A DNA stretch of 64,000 nucleotides from assembly GCF_001652265.1 (NCBI RefSeq), contig NZ_LWBS01000461.1, positions 141,402-205,401 on the forward strand, written 5' to 3'. A program made the translations under genes and the position numbers. The notes beneath the pieces are model-generated. The model worked only from the letters and a program-made list of their open reading frames with translations, did not search any database and was not told the DNA's origin. Below are positions 17,921 through 27,175 of this stretch, piece by piece. The DNA is from Rhizobium leguminosarum (lineage in GTDB: Bacteria; Pseudomonadota; Alphaproteobacteria; Rhizobiales; Rhizobiaceae). How positions within the stretch are numbered: position 1 is the stretch's first letter; every line of letters begins with the position of its first letter.

Positions 17921-17942
17921 TCGGCTCGTCGACGCTCCATGG

Positions 17943-17968
17943 AACGGCCGGCTTTTGCCGGCCGTTTT
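17943..17968 (+). terminator. rho-independent terminator after azoR
   Basis: AACGGCCGGC-TTTT-GCCGGCCGTT, a 10-bp perfect stem ending in TTTT, 22 bases past the azoR stop. It abuts the stop of the TetR remnant on the other strand. Confidence 0.85.
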
Positions 17969-18168
17969 CATTTGTCGATATCGGCGACAAAATCCCGGAC
18001 CGTTGCCAGGATTTCGGCCGAGAGTTCTTCAGCGGACGAGATCCTGGCAAGGCCGACGCCGCCGGCCATCATCGCGAAGGCCATGATCGCCTTTCGCCGC
18101 CTTTCTCCTTCGTCCGCTCCCGCAGCCTTGCTCGCCAAACGCGAAATTACGCCTGAGCCCGTCCGTCG
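17968..18168 (-). pseudogene. C-terminal remnant of a TetR-family regulator
   Basis: An open stretch of 66 codons on the minus strand, closed upstream by two in-frame stops (18171-18169 and a few codons earlier). Its end has ERRRKAIMAFAMMAGGVGLA and then SSAEELSAEILATVRDFV, which is the standard last two helices of TetR ligand domains. No HTH is left in any frame. It sits between azoR and the GGDEF gene and is a decayed gene, too fragmentary for ordinary annotation. Confidence 0.55.
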
Positions 18169-18300
18169 CTATTTCTCCTACGGACGCTTTCTTTCGTTCT
18201 TGCGTTGCACGGTGGGCAACACGAAATAGGACGATTGCCAAATTCAGGACGGCAAGCAGGAGCAATTCACAGAGCATGGTCTGGATTCCGGAGCCACGGG

Positions 18301-19572
18301 CTAACTGAGTTTCGCCACGCCAGAGCGGCCGACGACGCAGTTGCGGCCGCTCTTCTTTGCCGCGTAGAGCCTGCCGTCGGCAGCCGTCAGCACGGCGGTA
18401 AAATCGACGCCGTCCTCGTTGGCAGTCGCAACGCCGATGCTGACCGTGATCGGCCTGTCATCCGGCGTCTTGACGCTGGTTGCGATCGTCCAGCGCAGGC
18501 GCTCGGCAAGCAGCAGGCCTTCTTCGTGATCGGTGCCTGGACAGACGGCCACGAATTCCTCGCCGCCGAAGCGGAAGACACGATCACTCGAGCGCAACGT
18601 CGTGCCCAATCGGGCGGCGATCGCCTTCAGCACCTCGTCGCCCTGGAGATGGCCGTAGCCGTCATTGACATCCTTGAAGTGATCGGCGTCGATAATGAGG
18701 ATGGTGGCGAATGACCCCTGCTTCAGTGCCTCGAGCAGCATCAGCGGCGCTTCCATTTCCATGCGCGTCCGATCATAGACGCCGGTGAGCATGTCGCGGC
18801 CGGTGCGCTCCAGAAGATCGTTGTAGCGCTCGCGGAACGTCAGGTCGCCGAACACGTCGCTGATGGAGCGTGCGGACCCGCCCGCGCCGACACGGCGAAT
18901 ACGGTATTCATAGAATGCGAACATCGCCGCGTAGAGGCAGACGGCAAGCATTTTCGCCTTCCATCCGCCCCAGAATGCGCCGATCGGCACATCCAGGAAG
19001 TAATGCAGTGCGGCGAAGAAGCCGATCTGGTCGAAGGTCAGCAGCACGAAGCCCGAAATCAGGAAACGCAGGACGACGCGGCGGCGGAAGAAATCGCCGA
19101 GTTTTTCGTAAAGCAGGATGATGCCGAGCGAATCGACATAGAGCAGCGCCGTGCCCCAGACCATCAGCCAGCCCATCTCCTTGAGGAAATCGACGTCGGG
19201 CATGTGGTTGGTCGATATCTGCAGCGGCTGGTGCAACTGCAGCACCCAGGCAATAGCGACGGTGAGCAGGTTGCCGAGGAACAGGCCGTAGATCGGCTGG
19301 CGCACCGTCGCGGCATCTTCCTGCAGGTAAAGCATCAGGATCATCATCAGCTTGCCGGAGAAGAAGATGGATGAGCCCGGCGACACATCCCCGAACGGCA
19401 GCGAGACGTAGAAGACCGCCGCCAGATAGGTTTCCATGAAATGCATGACGCCGAGCGCTGTCAGGAAAACCCCGAGACCGAGCCGATGACGGAAATGCAG
19501 AAGCGTCACCATCAGCACGAAATAGGCGATGGCTTCGACGACGAAGAGAAGGAGGTTGAACGTCTCCATCAT
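18301..19572 (-). CDS. membrane-bound diguanylate cyclase (GGDEF)
   Basis: A protein of 423 residues. Residues 1-220 hold about seven hydrophobic segments, presumably an inner-membrane sensor. A short linker leads to a GGDEF domain with DADHFKDVNDGYGHLQGDEVL and the active motif FRFGGEEFVAV, so catalysis is expected to be intact. No RxxD inhibitory site is evident before the motif. It makes c-di-GMP; the PilZ protein at 13.5 kb is a possible receiver in the same neighbourhood. The signal is unknown. Confidence 0.88.
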   Translation of the reverse strand: MMETFNLLLFVVEAIAYFVLMVTLLHFRHRLGLGVFLTALGVMHFMETYLAAVFYVSLPFGDVSPGSSIFFSGKLMMILMLYLQEDAATVRQPIYGLFLGNLLTVAIAWVLQLHQPLQISTNHMPDVDFLKEMGWLMVWGTALLYVDSLGIILLYEKLGDFFRRRVVLRFLISGFVLLTFDQIGFFAALHYFLDVPIGAFWGGWKAKMLAVCLYAAMFAFYEYRIRRVGAGGSARSISDVFGDLTFRERYNDLLERTGRDMLTGVYDRTRMEMEAPLMLLEALKQGSFATILIIDADHFKDVNDGYGHLQGDEVLKAIAARLGTTLRSSDRVFRFGGEEFVAVCPGTDHEEGLLLAERLRWTIATSVKTPDDRPITVSIGVATANEDGVDFTAVLTAADGRLYAAKKSGRNCVVGRSGVAKLS

Positions 19573-19807
19573 GAGACCTCGGCTCCGGACGCTCGGCCTC
19601 CTGCTCGCGCGGCGATCGCGACGGCGAATCCTTTGGTCAATCGTCCGAAACAGTCAAACACGGGGGTGTCCTGCAAATTCTGCAGGCGATACCTTTCACC
19701 GCAATCCTTTAAGATTGCGTGAGTGAGAACGCGCTCGCTGGAGCCCACCCCGGTCACACACCGGAATAGTTGCAGCCGGTATTTAGGAGCTATGCCAGGA
19801 TCCCGAT

Positions 19808-20134
19808 TCAGACCTGACGAAGCTTCTCCCCGTCACCAAAGAGCGACGAACCATGCTGATCGATGATCTGCTGCGCCTTGCGCACCGTGCATTCGATCGC
19901 ATCGTCTGTGGACGTAAACAGATCGGCGCGGATGAAATTGCGCACCAGCACCTCGTCGCCGACCTTCTTTTCGATGCGGCCGGCAAGGCGATACTGGCTG
20001 CCTTCCCTACGCGGCTCGGCATAGATCGTGCAATCGCCGTAAAGCTGCGGCTCGCCGGAAGGGCCGGCCGCCTCCGAAGCCGGTTTGCCGCCGCCGGAGA
20101 ACATCGAAAAGATATTTGAAATGAACGAAGCCAT
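19808..20134 (-). CDS. HlyU-family protein
   Basis: A protein of 108 residues. It has a low-complexity N-terminus with Gly/Pro, then the HlyU core YGDCTIYAEPRREGSQYRLAG and VLVRNFIRADLF. Named after a Vibrio activator, but the alphaproteobacterial members are uncharacterised. It lies upstream of ilvA on the same strand with a 37-base gap to the ilvA stop; the transcription order is ilvA then this gene. Confidence 0.75.
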   Translation of the reverse strand: MASFISNIFSMFSGGGKPASEAAGPSGEPQLYGDCTIYAEPRREGSQYRLAGRIEKKVGDEVLVRNFIRADLFTSTDDAIECTVRKAQQIIDQHGSSLFGDGEKLRQV

Positions 20135-20171
20135 GCTCCGCCTTTAGCACGGCGATATCGCTGTCGCCAAG

Positions 20172-21443
20172 TCAAATGATCAGGTTGGCGAGGATCTCGT
20201 TTTCGGTAATATCCTCGTAACCCATGCCGGCTGCTTCGAAATTTCCGATCAACCGGGCGAAATTCTCCGGCGCCTTGGTTTCGATGCCGATCAGGATCGA
20301 GCCGAAATTGCGCGCCGATTTCTTCAGATATTCGAAGCGGGCGATATCGTCGTCGGGGCCGAGCAGATTGAGGAAATCCCGGAGCGCACCGGGGCGCTGG
20401 GCAAGCCGCAGGATGAAGTATTTCTTCAGCCCTGCGTAACGCATGGCTCTTTCCTTTACGTCAGGTAGACGCTCGAAATCGAAATTGCCGCCGGAGACGA
20501 CGGCGACGATGGTCTTGCCGCGGATCGCTTTGCCGTCCATCGCGGCGATCGCCGTCAGCGACAGGGCGCCGGCCGGCTCCAGCACGACGCCCTCGACATT
20601 CAGCATCTCCTGAATGGTGACGCAGATTGCGTTCTCCGGCATGAGTTGCACTTGGCTTGCCGGAAAATCGCGAAGAGCCGCAAAATTCAGGTCGCCGATG
20701 CGCGCCACTGCAGCGCCATCGACGAAATTGTCGACCTTGGGAAGCGTCGTCACCTTGCCCGCCTCGATGCTGCGCTTGAGACTCGGCGCACCGGCTGGTT
20801 CGGTGAAGACGAAAGCCGATTTCGGCACGGTGCCGTCGAGATAACTGGTGATGCCGGCGGCCAGTCCACCGCCGCCAACCGGCAGGACGACCATGTCGGG
20901 CACGGTTCCTTCCGGCAACTGCTGCATGATTTCGGCGGCGACGGTTGCCTGGCCTTCGATGATGTCGGCATGGTCGAAGGGCGGCACCATGACTCCACCG
21001 ACCGCCTCCACATGTTCGCGGGCGGCTTGGTAGCATTGGTCGAAGAAGTCGCCGAACAGCCGGATGGTGATGAATTCGGCGCCGAACATACGGGTCTTGT
21101 CGATCTTCTGTTGCGGTGTCGTCACTGGCATGAAGACGACGCCCGGCACGCCGAAATGGCGGCAGACGAAGGCAAAGCCCTGGGCGTGATTGCCAGCCGA
21201 GGCGCAGACGAAGGTCTTGCCGGCAGCACCCTGCCCGATCGCCTTGCGGAAGAAATTGAAGGCGCCGCGGATCTTGTAGGAGCGCACCGGCGACAGGTCC
21301 TCGCGCTTCAGCCAGATATCGGCTCCGTAGCGGGCCGAAAGGTGATCATTGAGCTGCAGCGGCGTTGCCGGAAAAAGGCTGCGCATCGCCTCTTCGGCGC
21401 TTTCGACATCAAGTCTCGTCACGGGCGTGGTCCATTCTCTCAA
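20172..21443 (-). CDS. ilvA: threonine ammonia-lyase (threonine dehydratase)
   Basis: A PLP enzyme that deaminates L-threonine to 2-oxobutanoate for isoleucine synthesis. The PLP lysine lies in SPVRSYKIRGAFNFF (Lys57 from the TTG), the Ser/Gly loop in SAGNHAQGFA and the phosphate loop in PVGGGGLAAG. Only one short C-terminal ACT-like domain (about 80 residues, KKYFILRLAQRPGALRDFL) is present, so it is the short, less regulated form. A GTG at 21422 is an alternative start that gives a more usual N-terminus. Confidence 0.88.
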   Translation of the reverse strand: MREWTTPVTRLDVESAEEAMRSLFPATPLQLNDHLSARYGADIWLKREDLSPVRSYKIRGAFNFFRKAIGQGAAGKTFVCASAGNHAQGFAFVCRHFGVPGVVFMPVTTPQQKIDKTRMFGAEFITIRLFGDFFDQCYQAAREHVEAVGGVMVPPFDHADIIEGQATVAAEIMQQLPEGTVPDMVVLPVGGGGLAAGITSYLDGTVPKSAFVFTEPAGAPSLKRSIEAGKVTTLPKVDNFVDGAAVARIGDLNFAALRDFPASQVQLMPENAICVTIQEMLNVEGVVLEPAGALSLTAIAAMDGKAIRGKTIVAVVSGGNFDFERLPDVKERAMRYAGLKKYFILRLAQRPGALRDFLNLLGPDDDIARFEYLKKSARNFGSILIGIETKAPENFARLIGNFEAAGMGYEDITENEILANLII

Positions 21444-21620
21444 TTAGCCACCGCCGCTATTGCACAGGCCGGCCGGCAAAAGAAAGTCCGTTTCGGCCGT
21501 TTCCGGTTCGCTCCCGGACCGGTTTGCTCCGAGGAAGGCTTTCTTAAGCCAATCGCGAAATTGGCGGCACATGAATTGATTTTAACTGTCAATGAAAAGG
21601 GCGGCCACTTATATGAAGCT

Positions 21621-21995
21621 ATGATGATCTTCAAATTCGCAAAACCGCTCGCCTGGCTGCTGCTCGCCTTCATCATCTTCGTCACGGTTTCGCCGATCGG
21701 AGAGAGGCCGGATACGGTCACCACGGTCGATGTCGACCGTGCGGCCGCCTATCTTCTCGTCGGCTTCGCCTTTGCGCTTGCCTATCCGAAACAGTGGAAA
21801 ACGGTGGCGGTGCTGCTGATCGTCGGCGCATTCGCCATCGAATGGCTGCAATATTTCGCGCCGACCCGCCATCCGCGCCTGCATGATGCGAGCATCAAGG
21901 CGATGGGTACAGCCCTCGGGCTGCTGGCCGGCTGGGTGATCAACAAATGGCGCGATACGAAGGCGCCAAACGCCCTTCCGTTCGCAGAACGCTGA
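21621..21995 (+). CDS. VanZ-like small membrane protein
   Basis: A protein of 124 residues with four hydrophobic segments. The pattern LAFIIFVTVSPIGERP at helix 1 and IEWLQYFAPTRHPRLHDASIKAMGT (read as IEWLQYF then RHPRLHDASIKA) is typical of VanZ-like proteins, which carry a conserved E-Q pair and a D-x-x-x-N/K signature. No activity is established. It is divergent from ilvA. Confidence 0.7.
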   Translation: MMIFKFAKPLAWLLLAFIIFVTVSPIGERPDTVTTVDVDRAAAYLLVGFAFALAYPKQWKTVAVLLIVGAFAIEWLQYFAPTRHPRLHDASIKAMGTALGLLAGWVINKWRDTKAPNALPFAER

Positions 21996-22011
21996 TTATC
22001 AGCGGGATCGG

Positions 22012-22143
22012 CTAGAAAGCGCGCAATTGCACCGCCCAGAAGAACAGTGGTATCGCGGCCATCGCAGTTGCGAGAACAAGCGCGACACTGGTCTTGAAGA
22101 CGCGGATGCGCCTAGTCCTTGCCCCACTCCAATCGTAAACCAT
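22012..22143 (-). CDS. 43-residue single-pass membrane protein
   Basis: An ATG at 22143 has GGGAG 8 bases upstream. It opens a 43-codon frame: a short basic N-terminus (ARTRRIRVFK) and one hydrophobic helix (TSVALVLATAMAAIPLFFWA). Positive-inside topology is consistent. The frame fills an otherwise empty interval between the VanZ gene and tRNA-Leu. The function is unknown. Confidence 0.5.
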   Translation of the reverse strand: MVYDWSGARTRRIRVFKTSVALVLATAMAAIPLFFWAVQLRAF

Positions 22144-22283
22144 CGTCTTACTCCCACAAGACAACACTTACTCAACCGCCGCGGCGCAATCCTTGCACCG
22201 AAAATGCCATATGCAAGCAATAGTGCGCTTTTATCCACAATATACACGCATAATACAAGCATATTCGAACGGGATTATGAAGG

Positions 22284-22368
22284 TGGTGCGGGCGACGGGG
22301 GTCGAACCCGTACAGCCAAGGCCGAGGGATTTTAAGTCCCTTGCGTCTACCAGTTTCGCCACGCCCGC
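22284..22368 (-). tRNA. tRNA-Leu (anticodon TAA)
   Basis: Acceptor stem GCGGGCG/CGCCCGC, D-loop with the leucine-type long variable arm, anticodon loop ACTTAAAAT (anticodon TAA) on the stem GGG/CCC, T-arm GGGTTCGACCC, discriminator A and an encoded CCA. The 85-nt length and variable arm fit a class II leucine tRNA. No integrase or island junction is seen next to it. Confidence 0.95.
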
Positions 22369-22532
22369 TTGCGGCGTTTTCAATATCTTGCGTCATGGGC
22401 GATGGGAAGAGCCGCAAGCCGTAAAAATCATGCTTGTTTTGGCCAGTTGCACCGCCGAATGATCCGTCACACATTTTCCGCCCAAAAGCCGCGGCCGATC
22501 AAGGGGCACTCGGTCTGTCGCGAGAGAAACGG

Positions 22533-22563
22533 AAAAGACGCGGCGAGCCTCACGCCCGCCGCG
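22533..22563 (-). terminator. terminator after wrbA
   Basis: On the minus strand, CGCGGCG and CGCCGCG form a GC-rich stem around an 11-base loop, followed by TCTTTT. It lies 25 bases past the wrbA stop codon. Confidence 0.6.
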
Positions 22564-22587
22564 CCTTTATCATTTCAGTATCAAAGA

Positions 22588-23184
22588 TCAGGCGAGCTTG
22601 GCAGCAAGCTTGGCGACGTGGGCGCCCTGGTATTTCGCGCCTTCCAGCTCGATCTCGGAAGGCTGGCGCGAGCCGTCACCATTGGTGATGGTGGAGGCGC
22701 CGTAAGGCGAGCCGCCCTTGACTTCCTCGGTGCCCATCTGGCCCTGGAAGGCATAAGGCAGGCCTGCAACGACCATGCCCTGGTGCAGGAAGGTCGGGAT
22801 GAAGCCGAGGATGGTCGATTCCTGACCGCCGTGCTGGGTGGCCGAAGAGGTGAAGACCGAACCGAGCTTGCCAACGAGTTTGCCGGCGAACCAGTGGCCG
22901 CCCGTCTGATCCCAGAAATTGCGCATCTGCGAGGCGACCGTGCCGAAGCGGGTGCCGGCGCCGACGATGATCGCATCATAGTCCGCCAGTTCGTCGACGG
23001 TGGCGATCGGAGCCGCCTGATCGACCTTGTAATAGGAAGCCTTGGCGACATCTTCCGGAACCAATTCGGGAACGCGCTTGACGGTGACCTCGGCACCGGC
23101 CGACTTCGCGCCTTCGGCAACGGCATAGGCCATGGTTTCGATATGGCCGTAAGCCGAATAATAAAGGACGAGAACCTTCGCCAT
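22588..23184 (-). CDS. wrbA: NAD(P)H:quinone oxidoreductase, WrbA family
   Basis: A tetrameric flavodoxin-like FMN protein of 198 residues that reduces quinones with two electrons. It has the FMN loop [11 protein letters not shown] at the N-terminus, [16 protein letters not shown] near residue 77 and [14 protein letters not shown] near residue 110. The ATG at 23184 has GGAGA upstream. Monocistronic, with its own terminator. Confidence 0.9.
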   Translation of the reverse strand: MAKVLVLYYSAYGHIETMAYAVAEGAKSAGAEVTVKRVPELVPEDVAKASYYKVDQAAPIATVDELADYDAIIVGAGTRFGTVASQMRNFWDQTGGHWFAGKLVGKLGSVFTSSATQHGGQESTILGFIPTFLHQGMVVAGLPYAFQGQMGTEEVKGGSPYGASTITNGDGSRQPSEIELEGAKYQGAHVAKLAAKLA

Positions 23185-23339
23185 CTTCAATCTCCCTTGG
23201 AGCACTGGTTGAATTTCCTGAGGGAGTTCTATCAGCGCCTGTTCCGGAACACAGCCATGCCTTGAAGAACTCAGTGTTCAACATCCGTAGACGAAAATTC
23301 ACTTGCGTTTTCATTTCAGCAAAAATGAACGTATGCGCC

Positions 23340-23453
23340 GAACCGCATTCAGGTTTCAGGCTGGCTCGGCCTAAAACCTGAATGCGGTTCGCAATCAAAG
23401 AGTGAGAGCATGATGTCGTGCGAAAACCGCTTGCACTTTTCGGCATCATGCTC
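23340..23453. repeat. RIME-type palindromic repeats
   Basis: The first palindrome has arms GAACCGCATTCAGGTTT / AAACCTGAATGCGGTTC (17 bp perfect, 23340-23390). The second has arms GAGCATGATG / CATCATGCTC (23406-23453) with an inner CGAAAACCGCTTGCAC stretch. The second is the same family as 26707-26750 read in reverse (shared ACCGCT..GCAC..CTTTT core). It fills most of the wrbA-cinA spacer (23185-23517), which has no other feature. Confidence 0.7.
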
Positions 23454-23517
23454 TGGCTGTTTGCAAAGCGGCCGAACGGCACTACCTATTCACCAGCCTC
23501 AGATCACGGAACATCTC

Positions 23518-24294
23518 ATGAGCCAAGACATCGTCGTCACCGCCGCCATGCTCGCCATCGGCGACGAACTTCTTTCCGGCCGCACCAAGGATAAAAATGT
23601 CGGCCACCTCGCCGATTTGCTGACACTTTCCGGCATCGACCTCAAGGAGGTGCGCATCGTCGCCGACGACGAAGAGGCGATCGTCGAGGCGCTGAACGCG
23701 CTTCGCGGCAAATATGATTACGTCTTCACCTCGGGCGGTATCGGGCCGACGCATGACGACATCACCGCCGATGCCATCTCCAAGGCTTTCGGCGTGCCCT
23801 GCGAATATGACGAGACGGCCATGACGCTGCTTGCCGAGATGTACCGGCGCCGCGAGATGGAATTCACCGAAGCGCGCCAGCGCATGGCTCGCATGCCGCG
23901 AGGGGCTGTCCATATCGCCAATCCGGTCTCGACGGCGCCCGGCTTCATCATTGGCAACGTCCATGTCATGGCCGGCGTGCCGCAGGTCTTCCAGGCAATG
24001 GTCGACAATGTGCTGCCGACGCTTCGAACCGGCACGCCGGTACTTTCGCTCGCCATCGCCTGCCCTTACGGCGAAGGCGAGATCGGCACGCCCTTGACCG
24101 CTATCCAGAAAGCACATCCGGAAACCAGCATCGGTTCCTACCCGCGCTATATCGGCCAGAAATTCTCGACAGAGATCGTCGTACGCGGCCGCTCGCAGGC
24201 GGCAATCGATGCGGCCGGCGCCGAGGTGCAGGCGATGATCGACGCCATCCGCCGGAGGAAGGACATCGCCGAAAACTATTCCGCGGAGGCTTGA
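23518..24294 (+). CDS. CinA-type MoaB/MogA-like (molybdopterin-binding) domain protein
   Basis: A protein of 258 residues. It has AAMLAIGDELLSGRTKDKN at the N-terminus and FTSGGIGPTHDDIT, the hallmark of the CinA/MoaB-MogA fold. It lacks the C-terminal nicotinamide-nucleotide amidase domain of full CinA, so it is the stand-alone N-terminal type. The activity may be ADP-ribose pyrophosphatase-like, as shown for the CinA N-domain; for this protein that is inference. Confidence 0.82.
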   Translation: MSQDIVVTAAMLAIGDELLSGRTKDKNVGHLADLLTLSGIDLKEVRIVADDEEAIVEALNALRGKYDYVFTSGGIGPTHDDITADAISKAFGVPCEYDETAMTLLAEMYRRREMEFTEARQRMARMPRGAVHIANPVSTAPGFIIGNVHVMAGVPQVFQAMVDNVLPTLRTGTPVLSLAIACPYGEGEIGTPLTAIQKAHPETSIGSYPRYIGQKFSTEIVVRGRSQAAIDAAGAEVQAMIDAIRRRKDIAENYSAEA

Positions 24295-24402
24295 AGGAAC
24301 GCCGGAACTCAAAGGCCATCCTTGATCCCTATCAAGGAACAGGAGAACGGTCCGGTGCATTCCTTCCCTCGCGCACGCCATTTCAGCGCAAGGAGAATTG
24401 AT

Positions 24403-25245
24403 ATGTCTTACAAAACCATTCTCGCCATTCTCGATACATCAGACAATAGTGCTGCGGTTGCCGATTTCGCCTTTGCCATTGCTGCTGAAAGCGGCGCCTA
24501 TGTGATCGGCCTGCATGCCGAAATCATCTCCGCCGTGCCGCTGGTGGCGCCGATGGAAATCCCCGATCCCGTTGCCGTGCAGGCGCTGCAGGACATGGCG
24601 CATAGCGAAACGATTGCCGTGGAGCGCATCTTCAGGGCGAAAGCGGAGGCGGCTGGCGCCTCCTTCGAATGGCGCAGCTTTGCCACATCCACCGGATACG
24701 GCTCCGCACCGCTGATCGAAAGTGCCCGCAGCGCCGACCTCTTGATCGCCTCACAGGCAGACCCGGCCAGACCTTCCGACAGCCACGTCGACGTCGACAG
24801 CTTTCTCTTCGAAAGCGGCCGTCCGGTGCTGATGATCCCCTATACCATCCGCCAGCCGAAGCCGATCAAGCGCGTGCTGATCGCCTGGAACGGCTCGAAG
24901 GAGGCGGCGCGCGCGACCTTCGACGCGCTGCCGATCCTCAAAGCCGCCGACGAGGTCGAGATCTTTTCGGTCGATCCGGCCGACACAGCGCTGCAATCGC
25001 CGCTGACGGCTGGCGCCGACATCGCCGCGACGCTTGCACGTCATGGCGTGAAGACGACGCTTTCGACGGCACAAAGTGTGGACAAAAGCGCATCGCATGT
25101 CATCGAGAACCGGCTTTCGGACAGCAGCATCGATCTTCTCGTCATGGGCGCCTATACACATTCCTGGCTCTGGCAGATGATCTTCGGCGGCACGACCAAG
25201 ACCCTGCTGCAATCGATGACGGCGCTGACCCTGTTATCGCGTTGA
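24403..25245 (+). CDS. universal stress protein, tandem UspA domains
   Basis: A protein of 280 residues with two Usp domains. The first starts YKTILAILDTSDNSAA; the second starts KPIKRVLIAWNGSKEAARA and ends LLVMGAYTHSWLWQMIFGGTTKTLL. The second domain keeps the G-x2-G-x9-G(S/T) type ATP-binding loop (GAYTHS..FGGTTKT), while the first is degenerate. The ATG at 24403 follows AAGGAGAA. Confidence 0.85.
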   Translation: MSYKTILAILDTSDNSAAVADFAFAIAAESGAYVIGLHAEIISAVPLVAPMEIPDPVAVQALQDMAHSETIAVERIFRAKAEAAGASFEWRSFATSTGYGSAPLIESARSADLLIASQADPARPSDSHVDVDSFLFESGRPVLMIPYTIRQPKPIKRVLIAWNGSKEAARATFDALPILKAADEVEIFSVDPADTALQSPLTAGADIAATLARHGVKTTLSTAQSVDKSASHVIENRLSDSSIDLLVMGAYTHSWLWQMIFGGTTKTLLQSMTALTLLSR

Positions 25246-25424
25246 TTGGCTGCTCTTGCCTTTTGCCGGCAAATCCCGCTAATTGCGGCGACCGATGACA
25301 GCTTCGAGCCTCGGCCCATCTCGCGCAGTTCCGGCTGCGCGATTTGCGTTTTGCCAATCGCCGCTTCAAGCCGTCCGGTCGCCGACAAACGGCGTGTCGT
25401 TTTTTCATGCCGCGGAGCAGCCCG

Positions 25425-25919
25425 ATGTCCCTTCCCGATAAAGCCTTTCCCGTTTCCTGGGATCAGTTCCACCGCGACGCGCGCGCCCTTGCCTGGCGGC
25501 TTGCCGGCCTTGATCAAACATTCAAGGCGATCGTCTGCATCACCCGCGGCGGCCTCGTTCCGGCTGCGATCATTTCGCGCGAACTGAATATCCGGCTGAT
25601 CGAGACCGTCTGCGTCGCTTCCTATCATGACTATGTGAACCAGGGCGACATGGTGCTGCTCAAGGGAATAGCGCCCGAACTTATGGAAAATGGCGGCGAA
25701 AGCGTGCTGGTCGTTGACGATCTGACGGATACCGGCAAGACCGCCGCGCAGGTGCGCACCATGCTGCCTAGGGCACATTTCGCCTGCGTCTACGCCAAGC
25801 CGAAAGGCGTGCCGACCGTCGACACCTTCATCACCGAGGTGAGCCAGGATACCTGGATCTATTTCCCCTGGGACATGGGCTTCACCTATCAGGAGCCGAT
25901 CGCCAAGGGCGCGGGCTGA
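25425..25919 (+). CDS. gpt: xanthine (xanthine-guanine) phosphoribosyltransferase
   Basis: A type I PRTase of 164 residues. The PRPP-binding motif is [14 protein letters not shown] (about residues 93-106) and the flexible loop follows [19 protein letters not shown] and ITRGGLVPA. It salvages guanine and xanthine to GMP/XMP. The C-terminal WIYFPWDMG is typical for the bacterial Gpt group. Confidence 0.88.
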   Translation: MSLPDKAFPVSWDQFHRDARALAWRLAGLDQTFKAIVCITRGGLVPAAIISRELNIRLIETVCVASYHDYVNQGDMVLLKGIAPELMENGGESVLVVDDLTDTGKTAAQVRTMLPRAHFACVYAKPKGVPTVDTFITEVSQDTWIYFPWDMGFTYQEPIAKGAG

Positions 25920-26113
25920 TTGCCACCGATCAAAACGCGCAACCATCGTATTTACTACTTGAAATTGTTCCAGATTTTGTCGGCGAGGTTTTCGGAATCC
26001 GCTATCCGGATCTGCACATCTATTTTATCTTTTGCTCATAAGCTCGACAGATGCGAATCGTGTCGGGTTGCGCCCCAAGCGTGCGGCGAACAATACGGGT
26101 ATAGGGAAGCAAG

Positions 26114-26704
26114 ATGGCTCGATGGGGGCATATAGGAGCGGTTGTGACTGTCGGGCTGGCGACTTTTCTGTTGCCGCTGGCGCGCGTCCAGGCTGAGCCT
26201 GCCTACATTCCCGTCGTGCATGACTATGTCGAGAAGCGGATCCGACCAATGGTGGAAACGCCATTGGTGCTGAAGGCCATTGCCGAGCAGAACGCGAAAT
26301 TCGGCAATGTCAGCGAAATGGATATGCGGGTACTCGATGAGACCTACCGGTCGGAAGTCAATCAGCACCACCTGCAGATGGTCAAGCTGCTGCTCGACAA
26401 ATCCGTGTCGCAGTACCTGAGGGAAAGACAGGATGCTTCGCAGGGTGCGATTCTCGAATTTTTCGTCACGGACTCGCATGGGCTGAATGTCGGGCAGAGC
26501 ACCATCACCGCCGACTTCTGGCAGGGCGACGAGGAGAAATATCTCCAAACCTTCGCCAGCGGCTCCCGCGAGATCTTCATCGACCGGGCGGAACGCAATG
26601 AATCCACCCAGAATCTCGAGACGCAGGCGAGCTTTGTCGTCATGGACGAAGAGAACAGGCCGATCGGCGTCGCCATCGTCACCATCGCCATCGATGCGCT
26701 TTAA
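26114..26704 (+). CDS. secreted Cache-like (sensor domain) hypothetical protein
   Basis: A protein of 196 residues with a signal peptide (GHIGAVVTVGLATFLLPLARVQA, cut near residue 27). The remaining 170 residues resemble a single Cache/PDC-type ligand domain: a long N-terminal helix (VVHDYVEKRIRPMVETPLVL), then ILEFFVTDSHGLNVGQST, TADFWQGDEEKYLQT and a final strand VAIVTIAIDAL. No transmembrane or signalling domain is attached, so it may act as a periplasmic ligand-binding partner. A RIME repeat starts 2 bases after the stop. Confidence 0.65.
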   Translation: MARWGHIGAVVTVGLATFLLPLARVQAEPAYIPVVHDYVEKRIRPMVETPLVLKAIAEQNAKFGNVSEMDMRVLDETYRSEVNQHHLQMVKLLLDKSVSQYLRERQDASQGAILEFFVTDSHGLNVGQSTITADFWQGDEEKYLQTFASGSREIFIDRAERNESTQNLETQASFVVMDEENRPIGVAIVTIAIDAL

Positions 26705-26706
26705 AA

Positions 26707-26750
26707 GCATGTCGCGCAAAAGTGTGCAGCGGTTTGCGACAACGACATGC
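26707..26750. repeat. RIME-type palindrome
   Basis: Outer arms GCATGTCG / CGACATGC, inner arms CGCGCAAA / TTTGCG. It is the reverse-oriented relative of the second palindrome at 23406-23453 (shared core around GTGCAGCGGTTT). It lies directly after the stop codon of the secreted protein gene and could serve as a 3' stem-loop. Confidence 0.65.
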
Positions 26751-26930
26751 GTAAGAACAAGAGCGCTGATTTCACCGGCGAATCGGCATGCTCATTTGCG
26801 CCGGAAATGCCATCATAAGATTTGCCGCAGGATGATTTTTTGCCATTCAGAGGTTTTCCTTAGCCGGCAACGCCTGCAAGCCATTGTAATTTCAGCGCTC
26901 CCCGGCTTTCCCCAATCTCCACAGGCGCAT

Positions 26931-26946
26931 CCACAACATGTTGTGG
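26931..26946. promoter_or_regulatory. perfect palindrome, NrdR-box-like
   Basis: CCACAACATGTTGTGG is a perfect 16-bp palindrome. NrdR boxes have the form CCACAATATATTGTGG, which differs in the centre only. It is 405 bases before nrdJ. Confidence 0.4.
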
Positions 26947-27175
26947 TTAGCAATCAATTAAAAGCCAGCCCTTGACGGAATCAGCTGTTTCAAACTTTAC
27001 TGATCCTGATGTTGCGGCGGCGACAGGACCGGAGGTAACGAGCCCGGTTCCCTTTTGAAAATTAGGACGCGGAATCAGGGCGATGGACCGGGAACGGTTC
27101 AGGCCCGACAGGATTTTTGCGCGGTTTTCAGCCTCCAAAAAAAGTGACATCGGGGCTGGCGATAATAAGCTGTTA

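Noticed and set aside
22284..22368. tRNA-Leu as integration site of a genomic island
   Set aside because: No integrase, no repeat of the tRNA 3' end and no change of content on either side.
24322..24350. TGATCC before the universal stress protein gene as an ECF11 promoter
   Set aside because: TGATCC is present but no CGTA follows at the 16-base spacing.
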